Shown here in pieces: positions 1 through 8,444 of a stretch of DNA of 64,000 nucleotides; within the stretch, counting starts at the first letter, position 1, and each line of letters begins with the position of its first letter. Where the stretch lies: assembly GCF_036242395.1 (NCBI RefSeq), contig NZ_CP108458.1, positions 2,666,001 to 2,730,000 on the forward strand. The letters run 5' to 3'. Made by a program: the position numbers and the translations under genes. This DNA comes from Kitasatospora sp. NBC_01266. GTDB lineage: Bacteria > Actinomycetota > Actinomycetes > Streptomycetales > Streptomycetaceae. The notes below the pieces were generated by a model that saw nothing but the letters and a program-made list of their open reading frames with translations, was not told the origin of the DNA and did not search any database.

Positions 1-368
1 AGCGCGGCCTGACCGACCAACAGCGTTGCGGCGGACGGCACCAGGCGGAAGAACGGGGCGAGCAGCAGCAGGATCGGCGACCAGTGGTCGCCCAGCGCGT
101 TGAAGCCCGGACCCTTGGCCGAGACCAGCGGCGCCCCGAAGTGGGCGTATCCCTTGACCGCTTCGGTGAAGATGGCCAGGTCCCAGGAGGGTGAGCCGAA
201 GCGTTCGTAGCGGACCAGCGCGAGCAGGCAGTACCCGGCCAGGAACGCCAGGGCGAGGGCGAGGTGCGGCCAGTTCTCGAACAACCGGTCGGGGCAGCGC
301 AGGCGCACGGCGCGCCTCCAGCCCGCGGTGCGCTGGGGCGGGGTCGCGCTCTCGCGGAGCTGCGCCAT
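1..368 (-). CDS. DUF2079 family membrane protein, N-terminal part
   Basis: Runs off the left edge; 122 codons are visible from an ATG at 368. The N terminus is basic (about 30 residues), then a membrane segment (HLALALAFLAGYCLLALV), then an outside loop with SPSWDLAIFTEAVKGY and GDHWSPILLLLAPFF. The WDL..F..A and GDHW.P blocks are typical of DUF2079, a family of polytopic proteins related to GT39/GT83-type glycosyltransferases. Substrate and role are unknown. It is divergent from the hemC-like gene, with about 160 bp between them. Confidence 0.72.
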   Translation of the reverse strand, partial: MAQLRESATPPQRTAGWRRAVRLRCPDRLFENWPHLALALAFLAGYCLLALVRYERFGSPSWDLAIFTEAVKGYAHFGAPLVSAKGPGFNALGDHWSPILLLLAPFFRLVPSAATLLVGQAA

Positions 369-531
369 GCAAGTGCCTTCCTGAGCTGCCCGAATGAGGT
401 GCGGGACGGCTGCACGGTATCCCGGGCCGCTTCGGACGCCAGGGCCGCTGATCGCGAACTGCCGTGAGCTTCCGTCGATCGGAGCAGGGCCGAGGACAGG
501 TGCTCAGCTCCTCAGGTCCTAGGCTGGGCGC

Positions 532-1476
532 ATGGACTCGTCCCCCCTCCCCGCGGTGCTGCGGATCGTGTCGCGCTCCTCCCCGATGGCACTGGCCCAA
601 GTGGCAAGGTTCCGGGCCGAACTGGCCGAACTGCACCCCGGGATCCGCACCGAGGTGGTCCCGGTGACCACCGCCGGCGACCGCTGGACCGGCTCGCTCT
701 CGGCGCTCGGCGGCAAGGGGGCGTTCACCAAGGAGGTGGACGCCGCGCTGCTCGCGGGCGAGGCCGACGTCGCCGTGCACTGCGTCAAGGACGTGCCGGC
801 CGACCGGCCGCTGCCGGCCGGCACCGTCTTCGCCGCCGTGCTGCGCCGCGACGACCTGCGCGACGCCCTGGTGCACCCCGACGGATTGACGCTCGATCAG
901 CTGCCGCCGGGCAGCAGGATCGGCACCTCATCGGTCCGCCGGGTGGCCCAACTCGCCGTCAGCCACCCCCAGCTGAGCTGCGTGCCGATGCGCGGCAACG
1001 CCAACGGCCGGCTGGCCAAGCTGGCCGCCGGCGAGGCCGACGCCCTGCTGCTGGCCGCCGCCGGGCTGGCCCGGATCGGCGAGCAGCGGCAGATCAGCGA
1101 GGTGCTGAGCCTGGAGACGATGTGCCCGCCGATCGGCGCCGGCGTGCTCGCCCTGCAGTGCCGCGAGGACGACACCGCCACCATCGAGGCGGTGCGCGGC
1201 CTGAACGACGAGGCCGCCTGGCGCGAGACGACGGCCGAGCGGATGTTCCTGCACGTGCTGCAGGGCCACTGCAACAGCCCGATCGCCGGCTACGCGCGCG
1301 CCGAGCGGGACGGGCGGCTCTCGCTGCGCGGCCGGGTCTTCACCCCCGACGGCAAGACGGTGCTGGACGCCCACGAGTGGGCCGGCCCGCTGGACCCGGC
1401 GACCCTGGGGACCTCGGTGGCGGTGGCGCTGCTGCGCCAGGGGGCCCGGGAGCTGATCGACAGCATCCCGCACTGA
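532..1476 (+). CDS. hemC: porphobilinogen deaminase (hydroxymethylbilane synthase), HemC family
   Basis: A 314-residue protein matching HemC, which polymerises four porphobilinogens to hydroxymethylbilane in tetrapyrrole synthesis. [11 protein letters not shown] carries the catalytic Asp (E. coli HSMKDVP). GTSSVRR and [11 protein letters not shown] are substrate-binding arginine blocks. [12 protein letters not shown] carries the cysteine that anchors the dipyrromethane cofactor, so it looks competent. It is a stand-alone gene, not next to hemA, hemB or hemD. Streptomycetes often have a second hemC besides the one in the hem operon, and this may be that paralogue. The SD before the ATG is weak. 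Confidence 0.88.
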   Translation: MDSSPLPAVLRIVSRSSPMALAQVARFRAELAELHPGIRTEVVPVTTAGDRWTGSLSALGGKGAFTKEVDAALLAGEADVAVHCVKDVPADRPLPAGTVFAAVLRRDDLRDALVHPDGLTLDQLPPGSRIGTSSVRRVAQLAVSHPQLSCVPMRGNANGRLAKLAAGEADALLLAAAGLARIGEQRQISEVLSLETMCPPIGAGVLALQCREDDTATIEAVRGLNDEAAWRETTAERMFLHVLQGHCNSPIAGYARAERDGRLSLRGRVFTPDGKTVLDAHEWAGPLDPATLGTSVAVALLRQGARELIDSIPH

Positions 1477-1525
1477 CCGCCGCCCCGGCTGTCACGGGCC
1501 GCACGCCCCTCGTCGGTGCGGGCCG

Positions 1526-1693
1526 CTACTCCCGCTCGCGCCGGTTCTCCTCCGCCGTCTCGGCCACGGCCGCCTCGTGCCCGGCCACGTAGACCCGGCG
1601 GACGAAGTCGGCGGCCTGGTCCTGGGTCAGGTCGCTGGTCAGCGTCATCAGCTCGTCGGTGAAGCGGATCAGCCAGTGCTGTCGGTGTGCCAT
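1526..1693 (-). CDS. small conserved-type acidic protein, 55 aa
   Basis: A 55-residue frame from an ATG at 1693 to a TAG at 1526, too short for most gene lists. The protein starts MAHRQHWLIRF and has an amphipathic helical middle (DELMTLTSDLTQDQAADFVRRVYV) and a charged tail ending AEENRRERE. Third-position GC is as high as in neighbouring genes. It converges on hemC. No known domain; function unknown. Confidence 0.55.
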   Translation of the reverse strand: MAHRQHWLIRFTDELMTLTSDLTQDQAADFVRRVYVAGHEAAVAETAEENRRERE

Positions 1694-1737
1694 GCCTCCC
1701 ATGCCACACCGTCAGCAAGCGGCTCGCGCGCGCTGTC

Positions 1738-1768
1738 ACCCGTTCGGGGGTTCGAGCCCCGAACGGGT
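1738..1768. repeat. perfect 12-bp inverted repeat, 7-nt loop
   Basis: Arms ACCCGTTCGGGG and CCCCGAACGGGT flank the loop GTTCGAG. The loop and inner stem imitate a tRNA T-arm, but no acceptor or anticodon arm can be built around it. It lies in the divergent region between the 55-aa protein and the NUDIX gene, so it may be an operator or a hairpin in the NUDIX leader. It has no U-run. Confidence 0.6.
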
Positions 1769-1815
1769 CACGGATCCGCAAAACTGGCCGACACCCAGCC
1801 CGCGAGGAGCAGCCG

Positions 1816-2325
1816 ATGACGATGACGATGGCCCAGCACATCCACCACACCCTGACCGCCTATCTGGCCCACCATCCCGAGGAAGCGGCCGAGCTGGCCC
1901 CCGCGCTCCGCCTGGCCGCCGCCCCCGAGACCGAGCCGGCCGAGCACTTCACCGTCAGCACGGCGCTGCGGGTCCGCGGCCCGCGGGCCGAGGTGCTCTA
2001 CCTGCACCACCGCGCCCAGGCCGACTGGCTGCTGCCCGGCGGCCACCTGGACCCGGCCGACCCCTCACTGCTCGCCGCCGCCGAACGCGAACTGGCCGAG
2101 GAGACCGGGATCGCCGGCGCGGTGCCCGCCGCCACGCTCCCCGTCGACTTCTTCCGCTACACCAGCCGGATCACCGGCCGCACCGCCTACCACGCCCGGT
2201 TCGCCCACACCGTGGACGCCCGCCCCGCCTGCCGCCTCCAGGAGTCCGAGGTCACCGCCGCCCGCTGGGTCCCGCTGGCCGAACTGCCCGACGAGCGGCT
2301 GCGCGAGCGGCTGCGCGCGGTGTGA
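1816..2325 (+). CDS. NUDIX hydrolase
   Basis: A 169-residue protein from an ATG at 1816, preceded by GAGGAG. The Nudix box is GHLDPADPSLLAAAERELAEE: the RELAEETGI half is intact, but the first half has Asp instead of the usual Glu and one extra residue before REL. These enzymes hydrolyse nucleoside diphosphates linked to another group; the substrate here is not predictable. The N-terminal about 50 residues (HHTLTAYLAHHPEEAAEL) are helical, as in many streptomycete NUDIX proteins. It converges on the DinB-like gene. Confidence 0.85.
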   Translation: MTMTMAQHIHHTLTAYLAHHPEEAAELAPALRLAAAPETEPAEHFTVSTALRVRGPRAEVLYLHHRAQADWLLPGGHLDPADPSLLAAAERELAEETGIAGAVPAATLPVDFFRYTSRITGRTAYHARFAHTVDARPACRLQESEVTAARWVPLAELPDERLRERLRAV

Positions 2326-2369
2326 CCCGCGGATCAGGCAGTCGACCAGGCAGTTGATCAGGCGGCGGA

Positions 2370-3008
2370 TCAGCGGCCGGGGGTCGCGGCGCTGTGCTGA
2401 TAGAGGTCGCGGAGCAGTGCGATCTCGGCGCCGTGGTGCAGGAGTTCCTGGTTGACCCACCAGACCACGTCCAGGAACCGCTCCTCCGAATCACCGCCGT
2501 ACGGGTAGGTGCAGTACCCGACCGTGTCGAGCGCGGCGTCGTCGGCGCCGAGCAGCGCCGCTCGCCAGGCGGTCGCGCCGGCCTCGAAGGCGGCGACCGC
2601 GTCGGCCGCGCCGGCGGGGCAGGGGTGGTCGTCCCGGGTCAGCGCGCGGCCGCCGTTGGTGTACTCGGCGCGGAGCGCGAGCAGCTCGCTCAGGTGGCTC
2701 AGGCGCCAGGCGATCGTGGTGAACGGCGGCGGCACCGGATGCGGGCTCGGCGCCGAGTCGCGCCCCCACGCTCCGGCGCCGACCAGTAGCGTGGCGCGCG
2801 GGCCGGGACCGTCGGTGCGGCGCCGGACCGACCAGCAGCCCGGGACCGGCGCCCAGTGGTACTCCTCGTCGGTCAGCGGGCCGACGGGGACGTCCGTGCC
2901 GTTGCCGCTGTTCACCAGCGGCCCCGCCAGCCGGCGGTGGAGGCGCTCCCGGGCGAAGTCGAACTGCTCCAGCAGCGGGATCAGCCGGGCGGGGGTCGTC
3001 GTCGCCAT
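2370..3008 (-). CDS. DinB superfamily protein
   Basis: A 212-residue protein with the DinB/YfiT four-helix pattern. DEEYHWAPVPGCWSVRR is near residue 48, TTIAWRLSHLSELLALR near 97 (first metal His), and WWVNQELLHHGAEIALLRDLY near the C terminus (second His pair). The family binds a divalent metal and includes mycothiol- or bacillithiol-dependent transferases, but most members, including this one, have no known substrate. The gene is monocistronic. Confidence 0.8.
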   Translation of the reverse strand: MATTTPARLIPLLEQFDFARERLHRRLAGPLVNSGNGTDVPVGPLTDEEYHWAPVPGCWSVRRRTDGPGPRATLLVGAGAWGRDSAPSPHPVPPPFTTIAWRLSHLSELLALRAEYTNGGRALTRDDHPCPAGAADAVAAFEAGATAWRAALLGADDAALDTVGYCTYPYGGDSEERFLDVVWWVNQELLHHGAEIALLRDLYQHSAATPGR

Positions 3009-3136
3009 CGAGCGCTCCTGAGTGGGTCGTTGAACAGGACCATCCGCACCCTGCTACAGGTGGCCGTGCCGGTGCACCCTATTTTCTTTCCAGCACCGGC
3101 GACGACCGACGAGACCACGCCAAGCAAGGGGACCAG

Positions 3137-4171
3137 ATGGCACCGGCACGGATCCTGCTGATCGACGCGGCACCGGGCGAGTTGCTGGGCCGGGAGCTGT
3201 CCCGGCTGCTCGACCACGGCCTCTCCCCCACCCTGAACCTGCGCCGGCTGCCCGCCGCCGAGCGGGCGGCGGTGCGCGAGGCGTGGCGCGGGCGGGTCGC
3301 GTTCGCCGACTTCGACGCCTTCGACGAACGGGAGTTGATCGCCGCGACTGTCGGTGACGGCTTCGGCCACGACGCCGTCAAGTCCCGTTCGGGGCCGCCG
3401 TTGCGTGCCGCCTTCCTGGCGGCGGCGGCCGATCCGGCGCTGGCCCACCCGCTGCGGGTGATCGGCCGCGCCGGAGCCGGCACCGACCACGTCGACCTGC
3501 CCGCCGCCACCGCGCACGGCGTCACCGTCACCCATACCCCGGGCTCCAACGCCGACGCGGTCGCCGAGTTCGCGCTCGCCCAGCTGCTCGCCCTGACCCG
3601 GCGGCTCGACTCCCACAACCGGCGGTCGCACCAGGGGAACTGGCCGAAGAGCCTGGCTCCGGCGGTGGAGCTGTCGGAGCTGACCCTGGGCATCGTCGGC
3701 CTGGGCCTGATCGGGCGGGCCCTGGCGAGCAGAGCCGAAGCCCTCGGCATGACGGTCCAGGGCATCGGCCGCGACGGGGACTTGGCCGCCCTGCTGACGA
3801 GCAGCCAGGTGGTCTCGCTGCACCTGCCGCTCACCGGGCGGACCCACCACCTGATCGGGCGGGCCGAGTTGGCGCTGCTGCCGCCCGGCGCGATCCTGCT
3901 GAACACCGCGCGCGGCGGCATCGTGGACGAGCAGGCACTGGCCGACGCCCTGCGCGATCCGGGCCACCCGCTCGCCGCGGCCGCCGTGGACACCTTCGAG
4001 CACGAGCACGCCGCCTTCGCCTCACCGCTCTTCGGGCTGCCGAACGCGCTGCTCACCCCGCACGTCGCGGGCATGACCAGGACCGCGATGGCCACCGCCG
4101 CGCTGCGCTGCGCGGACCACCTCGCGGCCCTGCTCGGCGGGCGGGCGGACGGCATCCCGATCGTGAACTGA
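3137..4171 (+). CDS. D-isomer-specific 2-hydroxyacid dehydrogenase
   Basis: A 344-residue NAD(P)-dependent enzyme reducing a 2-oxoacid to the D-2-hydroxyacid or the reverse. The N-terminal catalytic domain contains GRAGAGTDHVD. The Rossmann motif is GIVGLGLIGRALASR. The catalytic set is complete: Arg in LLNTARGGIVDE, Glu in DTFEHE, His in LTPHVAG. It fits the broad phosphoglycerate dehydrogenase-like branch without a regulatory ACT domain. The ATG at 3137 follows AAGGGGA. It ends 7 bp from the stop of the convergent gene downstream. Confidence 0.87.
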   Translation: MAPARILLIDAAPGELLGRELSRLLDHGLSPTLNLRRLPAAERAAVREAWRGRVAFADFDAFDERELIAATVGDGFGHDAVKSRSGPPLRAAFLAAAADPALAHPLRVIGRAGAGTDHVDLPAATAHGVTVTHTPGSNADAVAEFALAQLLALTRRLDSHNRRSHQGNWPKSLAPAVELSELTLGIVGLGLIGRALASRAEALGMTVQGIGRDGDLAALLTSSQVVSLHLPLTGRTHHLIGRAELALLPPGAILLNTARGGIVDEQALADALRDPGHPLAAAAVDTFEHEHAAFASPLFGLPNALLTPHVAGMTRTAMATAALRCADHLAALLGGRADGIPIVN

Positions 4172-4178
4172 CCTGTCG

Positions 4179-4655
4179 TCAGACCGTGTTGGACAGCGAC
4201 GCGGCGGCCGCCGGAACCACCGCGACCAGGTCCGGCGCGGCACCGGTAGCCGCCGGCCGCCGCCCGCGCCACCAGGCCGCGGCCACCGGCTTCGGCTCCG
4301 GCTCGGCCCCGGGGACGGCGACGGACTTGACCAGCTCCCCCGTCCGCCCACGGATCTCGACCCGGACCGGCAGCGTGCGGCCTCGCACGCTGGTCCCGCC
4401 GGGCCCGACCGGGTGCTCCTGGCCGAGCACCCCGCGGACGGCGGTGACCAGCGCCGCCGCCACGGAGTCCTCGGTGATCTGCCCGAGGTCGTCCCCGAGC
4501 CAGTGCAGCACGAGCACCCAGTCACCGCTTCTGCTCGCCGTGCGGGGCTGGGTCGGCTCCGCGCGGATGCCGAGCTCGGCGAGGGCCTCGATCAGCGCCT
4601 CCACGTCCTGGCCGTCGAGGTGCTGGAAGTTCTCTTCGATGAGCAGCTGCGCCAT
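4179..4655 (-). CDS. hypothetical protein, 158 aa
   Basis: Start chosen at the ATG at 4655, behind GGGGAAA; the open frame continues upstream to 4760 but that part has no SD. The protein starts MAQLLIEENFQHLDGQ and has alternating strand and helix segments (DWVLVLHWLGDD, SVAAALVTAVRGVLG, LPVRVEIRGRTGELVKSV), then a Pro/Ala-rich basic tail. The strand-helix-strand layout with an RGVLG-type helix distantly resembles small effector-associated domains of actinobacterial conflict systems, but I cannot assign it. No partner gene is evident. Confidence 0.6.
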   Translation of the reverse strand: MAQLLIEENFQHLDGQDVEALIEALAELGIRAEPTQPRTASRSGDWVLVLHWLGDDLGQITEDSVAAALVTAVRGVLGQEHPVGPGGTSVRGRTLPVRVEIRGRTGELVKSVAVPGAEPEPKPVAAAWWRGRRPAATGAAPDLVAVVPAAAASLSNTV

Positions 4656-4868
4656 GAGTGTTTCCCCCGTGTGCCGGTCGGGCGGTCGCAGGCGGTGCGT
4701 CCGCCGGACGTCCCGTGCTGCCGGACTCCCTGACGGACGACCAGCGCCCCCGATGACCATTGACGATCATTCCAACGCACCGGGCGTGCCATCGTTGATC
4801 ACCTTGACGCGCTCTGTACGCGCGGGCGCCGGGTCTTAACGCACTCTTGCCACCGTGCGCCGCACTGC

Positions 4869-5789
4869 CTACCCGCGCAGGGCGGTGACCGTCGCGCCGA
4901 AGACCTCCTGGCCGTGCTGGGTGATCGTCACGCGCGAGGAGACGTGGGTCGGCAGCTGGGCGGGCAGGATCTCGGCCTCGATCCAGCAGGGGGCGTCGAA
5001 CTCGACGTAGCGCTGGAAGGTGCTGTGCATCCCCGTGATGACCGGGACCCGGGGATAGGCCACGGCGTACGCGGCCTGGCGGGCGGCCTCCAGGAGCAGC
5101 ATGCCCGGGGCGTGGTCCGTGCGGTGGTCGAAGAGTGCGGGGTGGGCGAGGTCGGCGCGGAGCTGGAAGCGGTTCGGGGTGTCGGTCGGCGCGAGGACCA
5201 CGTCGCGGCGGCGGTCGCGGCCCGCGGTGTACGGGGCGATCGGCGGGGCGGGGGTGAGGGCGCCGCAGACGGCGTGCTCGAGGTCGGCGTACTCGCCGCG
5301 CAGCCGCTGGTAGATCGCGGGCGACTGGTTGGTGAAGTGCGTGTTCGCGGTGCCCAGCGGCACGCCGTCGCGGGTCACGTCGACATCCATGGTCAGGGCG
5401 GCCAGTCGGCTGCCCCGGCGGATCACGTCGGAACAGGTGACCCGGGCGACTATCTCGGCCGGCGTCGCCTCGCAGACGAGGGCCGCCGGGCTGGCCGTCC
5501 AGGTCAGGTGGTCCCAGATCTGGCGGTGCCCGAAGGGGGCGTCGTAGCCGAGGTGGCTGAGCAGCGGGATCGCCTGGCGCACGGTCTCCGCGAGGAGCAG
5601 CGGGTCGTGCCGACCGTCGGCGGAGTCGTAGAAGCTGTGGGTGCGCGGCCATTGAGCGGTCACGGTGAAGGTGTCGTCGCCGTGCACCTCACAACCGGTC
5701 AGTAATACCTCGCTCTGGGCCGCCTTGTGGACGTACTGCCGGGGAATGGTGGAGGTGAGGACGGGGTGGTGCGCAGCGAGAACAGCCAT
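4869..5789 (-). CDS. AfsA-family gamma-butyrolactone biosynthesis protein (first copy)
   Basis: A 306-residue AfsA/ScbA homologue. AfsA condenses a beta-ketoacyl group with dihydroxyacetone phosphate, the first committed step to A-factor-type hormones. Two hotdog repeats are visible: one with SEVLLTGCEVHGDDTF, TAQWPRTHSFY and DPLLLAETVRQA, and one with DHAPGMLLLEAARQAAYAV. The ATG at 5789 follows GGAGACA; upstream in-frame codons were ignored. It is divergent from the TetR receptor gene, the classic afsA/arpA arrangement, so both promoters probably sit in 5790-5936. Confidence 0.9.
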   Translation of the reverse strand: MAVLAAHHPVLTSTIPRQYVHKAAQSEVLLTGCEVHGDDTFTVTAQWPRTHSFYDSADGRHDPLLLAETVRQAIPLLSHLGYDAPFGHRQIWDHLTWTASPAALVCEATPAEIVARVTCSDVIRRGSRLAALTMDVDVTRDGVPLGTANTHFTNQSPAIYQRLRGEYADLEHAVCGALTPAPPIAPYTAGRDRRRDVVLAPTDTPNRFQLRADLAHPALFDHRTDHAPGMLLLEAARQAAYAVAYPRVPVITGMHSTFQRYVEFDAPCWIEAEILPAQLPTHVSSRVTITQHGQEVFGATVTALRG

Positions 5790-5898
5790 CGAGATGTCTC
5801 CTACGGCGTCAACAGCAGCCTGTGGGTGTTGCGGCGCACGGGGGCGGTGCGGCCAAAAGCCGCCCGCCGACTTCCGCGCTTGGCGCCACACCGATAAG

Positions 5899-5920
5899 AT
5901 AAAGGACGATCGTTTTTTTT
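5899..5920. promoter_or_regulatory. candidate autoregulatory element upstream of the receptor gene
   Basis: The palindrome ACGATCGT (5906-5913) is flanked by A-rich and T-rich arms (AAA at 5901, T-run 5914-5920), just upstream of the GAGAGG SD of the TetR gene. The ACGATC core recurs in the strong element at 24667-24686 read on the opposite strand. The position suggests autorepression of the receptor and possibly control of the divergent afsA-like gene. It is weaker than the other two elements. Confidence 0.45.
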
Positions 5921-5936
5921 GTCGAGAGGTATTCAG

Positions 5937-6602
5937 GTGAGCCCCAAGGTGAGGACCCGCCGGGAGCCGCAGGAGCGGGCGGTGCGTACCCGCGCGGTCA
6001 TTCTGCAGGCCGCTGCGGAAGTGTTCGACGAGTTCGGCTTCAGCGGCGCGTCCATCAGCAAGATCATGAAGCGCGCCGAGGTCACTCAGGGCGCCATGTA
6101 CTTCCACTTCGGCTCCAAGGAGGAGCTCGCCCACGCCGTGATGATAGGCCAGGGCGTGGGCCTTCAACTGCCGGACGGGGAGGACGGCCTGCAGCGGCTG
6201 ATCGACATCACCATCTACCTGGGGCGTCAGCTGCAGACCAACCCCGTGCTCCGCGGCGGCGTCCGACTCGCAGTCGAACAGGGCGAGTTCGGCATGCGTG
6301 ACGACCAGCCCTACCAGCAGTGGGTCGACGTCTTCCGCGAGCAGCTGAGAGCGGCCCGCACCCGTGGCGAGCTCAACGAGGCGGCCGACGAGGACGAGCT
6401 GGCCGTGGTGCTGGTCGGCGCCTTCTCCGGTACCCAGCTGTTCTCGCAGGTCACCACGGGACGGGCCGATCTGCCCGAGCTGATCTGCACGTTGTGGCGG
6501 TACCTGCTGCCGGCCGCCGCCTCGGACGAGGCGCGCGGTTCGTTCCGGCTCGATCCGGCCGCACCCGGCACCTGCCCAGCCGGCAGCACCCCCGCCCGGT
6601 GA
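5937..6602 (+). CDS. TetR-family gamma-butyrolactone receptor (ArpA/ScbR type)
   Basis: 221 residues from a GTG at 5937, 7 nt after GAGAGG. The N-terminal TetR helix-turn-helix is clear: AAAEVFDEFGFSGASISKIM, then VTQGAMYFHFGSKEELAHAV. The YFHFxSKEEL block and the position next to afsA are typical of butyrolactone receptors, which release DNA when the hormone binds. The C-terminal ligand domain has a Trp-rich segment (PELICTLWRYLL). The stop overlaps the next gene by GTGA, so the two are translationally coupled. Confidence 0.88.
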   Translation: MSPKVRTRREPQERAVRTRAVILQAAAEVFDEFGFSGASISKIMKRAEVTQGAMYFHFGSKEELAHAVMIGQGVGLQLPDGEDGLQRLIDITIYLGRQLQTNPVLRGGVRLAVEQGEFGMRDDQPYQQWVDVFREQLRAARTRGELNEAADEDELAVVLVGAFSGTQLFSQVTTGRADLPELICTLWRYLLPAAASDEARGSFRLDPAAPGTCPAGSTPAR

Positions 6603-7555
6603 GGGCGACCGTACTGGGCGCCACCGGCTTCGTCGGCGGCGCCGTCATCGGCGAACTGCTGCGCCGGGGCGTCGAGGTGAGGACGGCCGGCCGGCGGCCC
6701 CCGCGCGACGCGGGACCGGGCGGCGCCGAGTGGGTCTACGCGGACCTGCGGGATCCCGGCTCGCTGCACGGGGTGTGCGAGGGCAGCGAGGTGCTGCTCC
6801 AACTGGCCTCGTACGTCGGCCCCGACGAGGAAATGTGCCGGGCCGTCAACGAGCTCGGGACGAACGCGGCCGTCGCGGAGGCCCGGCGGGCCGGGACCGG
6901 GCACGTGGTGCTCCTGTCGACCACGGCCGTCTACGGCGCCGGCCCGCACAGCGGGATCGCCGTGCACGGGGTCGAGGCGCGGCCGGTGTCCCCCGCCAGT
7001 CGCACCCGGTTGGCGGGGGAACGGGCGGTGCTGGAGGCCGGCGGTACGGTGCTCCGGCCGGGGCTGATCCTCGGGGAGGGGGACCGCTGGGTCGTACCGG
7101 CGCTCCAGGAGCTGCTGCGCCGGGTGCCGGCCCGCTGGGACTCGGGGCAGGCCCTGCTGTCGGTGGTCGGCGTGCGCGAGCTGGCCCGGCTGGTCGCAGG
7201 CGTGGCCGGGCACCACGCGGGCGTGGCCGGTCACCGCGCGGGCCTGGGCGTGCGGCACGCGAGCCACCCCGCACCGGTCTCGACCGGCGAACTGCTCGAC
7301 GCGCTGGCCCGCTACGAGGTGCTGCCCGCGGCCGGCGAGCCGTGGCCGCTCGACCGGTGCCTGGAGCGGCTCAGGGCCACCGACGGCAGGATGAGCGAGC
7401 GCCAGTTCCGGCTCTTCGCCGAGGACCACTGGTACGCCGACGACGGGACCTGGCAGACCGTCGGTGTGCCGCCCGGGCGGGGTCCGCTGTCCGGACTCGA
7501 GGAGGCGGCGCCCTGGTACCGCGCCCAGCTGGCCGGACAGTTGGGGCCGGCGTGA
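6599..7555 (+). CDS. NAD-dependent epimerase/dehydratase-like protein, catalytic Tyr/Lys absent
   Basis: 318 residues from a GTG that overlaps the receptor stop by 4 nt. The nucleotide-binding start VLGATGFVGGAVIGELL is intact (TGxxGxxG) and the HVVLLSTTAVYG strand is present. Where extended SDRs carry YxxxK before LAxE, this protein has A133 and R137 (ASRTRLAGE). It may bind NAD(P) without ordinary epimerase chemistry. Genes of this type accompany afsA homologues in several butyrolactone systems, so a role in hormone maturation is a reasonable inference. Confidence 0.8.
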   Translation: MRATVLGATGFVGGAVIGELLRRGVEVRTAGRRPPRDAGPGGAEWVYADLRDPGSLHGVCEGSEVLLQLASYVGPDEEMCRAVNELGTNAAVAEARRAGTGHVVLLSTTAVYGAGPHSGIAVHGVEARPVSPASRTRLAGERAVLEAGGTVLRPGLILGEGDRWVVPALQELLRRVPARWDSGQALLSVVGVRELARLVAGVAGHHAGVAGHRAGLGVRHASHPAPVSTGELLDALARYEVLPAAGEPWPLDRCLERLRATDGRMSERQFRLFAEDHWYADDGTWQTVGVPPGRGPLSGLEEAAPWYRAQLAGQLGPA

Positions 7556-7801
7556 CCCTCCGCAGCGCCGGGCGGGGCGGCGAAGGTGCCAAGGTCGCTC
7601 GCTCCGACGCCCGAGGTGCCAAATTCGTCGGGACGTTGTGCCAGGTCGGAGCCCCGCCGAAGCGTCCCGGTTAGATTCCCCTGCACCTGATGCCGCGCGT
7701 GGCGCCCGCCGCGCCGCGGGCGGACGGTGTTGTCGGGGCGTTCCGGCGGAGTCGACCGGGCGCCCGTGCTGGGATCGCAAACTTCATACCGGGAGTGAAC
7801 T

Positions 7802-8404
7802 GTGGGGAGACAGGAGAGAGCCGAGCGGACCCGTCAGGCCCTCGTCGTCGCCGCCGCCGTCGAGTTCGATCGGCACGGCTTCAGCGGCACGTCACTGTCC
7901 CAGGTCAGCAAGGCCGCCGAAGTGACGATGGGAGCACTGTCGTTCCACTTCCCGTCGAAGAACGACCTGGCGGCGGAGGTGTGTGCGCAAGGCACCGCCG
8001 CCACCCGGGCGGTACTGGACCGGGTGGCGGCCGCGCCGCGGCCGGGCCTGCTGGCCGCGGTCGACCTGACGCTGGCGCTGGTGCGACTGCTGGAGCTGGA
8101 CGTGCGCCCGCGGGCCTGCGCCCGGCTGTCGCGCGACCTGGCGCCGGAGCTGCCGAGCTGGAACTCGCTGTGGTGCAAGGACATGCGCGAACTGCTCGAC
8201 CGGGTCCGCCCCGAACTGCCGTCCGCCGCCGCCCCGGAGGGCCTGGAGCCGCTCGTGCGGTACCTGATGGCCGGCGCCGAGGCGTCGATCCGGGAGGGCA
8301 GGCTGTGCGGCGGGGTGGCGGACGAACTGGCGAGCGTGTGGGAGTTGCTCGGCCGGGGCCTGGACCTCGGCCCGCTGCCCGGGCCCGTGGTCCGGTCGTC
8401 CTGA
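7802..8404 (+). CDS. TetR-family regulator, second ArpA-like receptor or pseudo-receptor
   Basis: 200 residues from a GTG. The DNA-binding domain AAAVEFDRHGFSGTSLSQVS and the block VTMGALSFHFPSKNDLAAEV match the ArpA/ScbR2 group. The ligand domain is shorter than in the receptor at 5937, which fits the pseudo-receptors that pair with a true receptor and often respond to antibiotics rather than hormone. A loosely ARE-like stretch (CTTCATACCGGGAGTGAA) lies just before the start. Its targets are unknown. Confidence 0.82.
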   Translation: MGRQERAERTRQALVVAAAVEFDRHGFSGTSLSQVSKAAEVTMGALSFHFPSKNDLAAEVCAQGTAATRAVLDRVAAAPRPGLLAAVDLTLALVRLLELDVRPRACARLSRDLAPELPSWNSLWCKDMRELLDRVRPELPSAAAPEGLEPLVRYLMAGAEASIREGRLCGGVADELASVWELLGRGLDLGPLPGPVVRSS

Positions 8405-8444
8405 GCAGAAGTACCGGATACCGACGAGAGGAAGACGCCCCACC

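Noticed and set aside
1738..1768. A tRNA gene at the T-arm-like hairpin
   Set aside because: No matching acceptor, D or anticodon arm can be formed within 80 bp on either strand.
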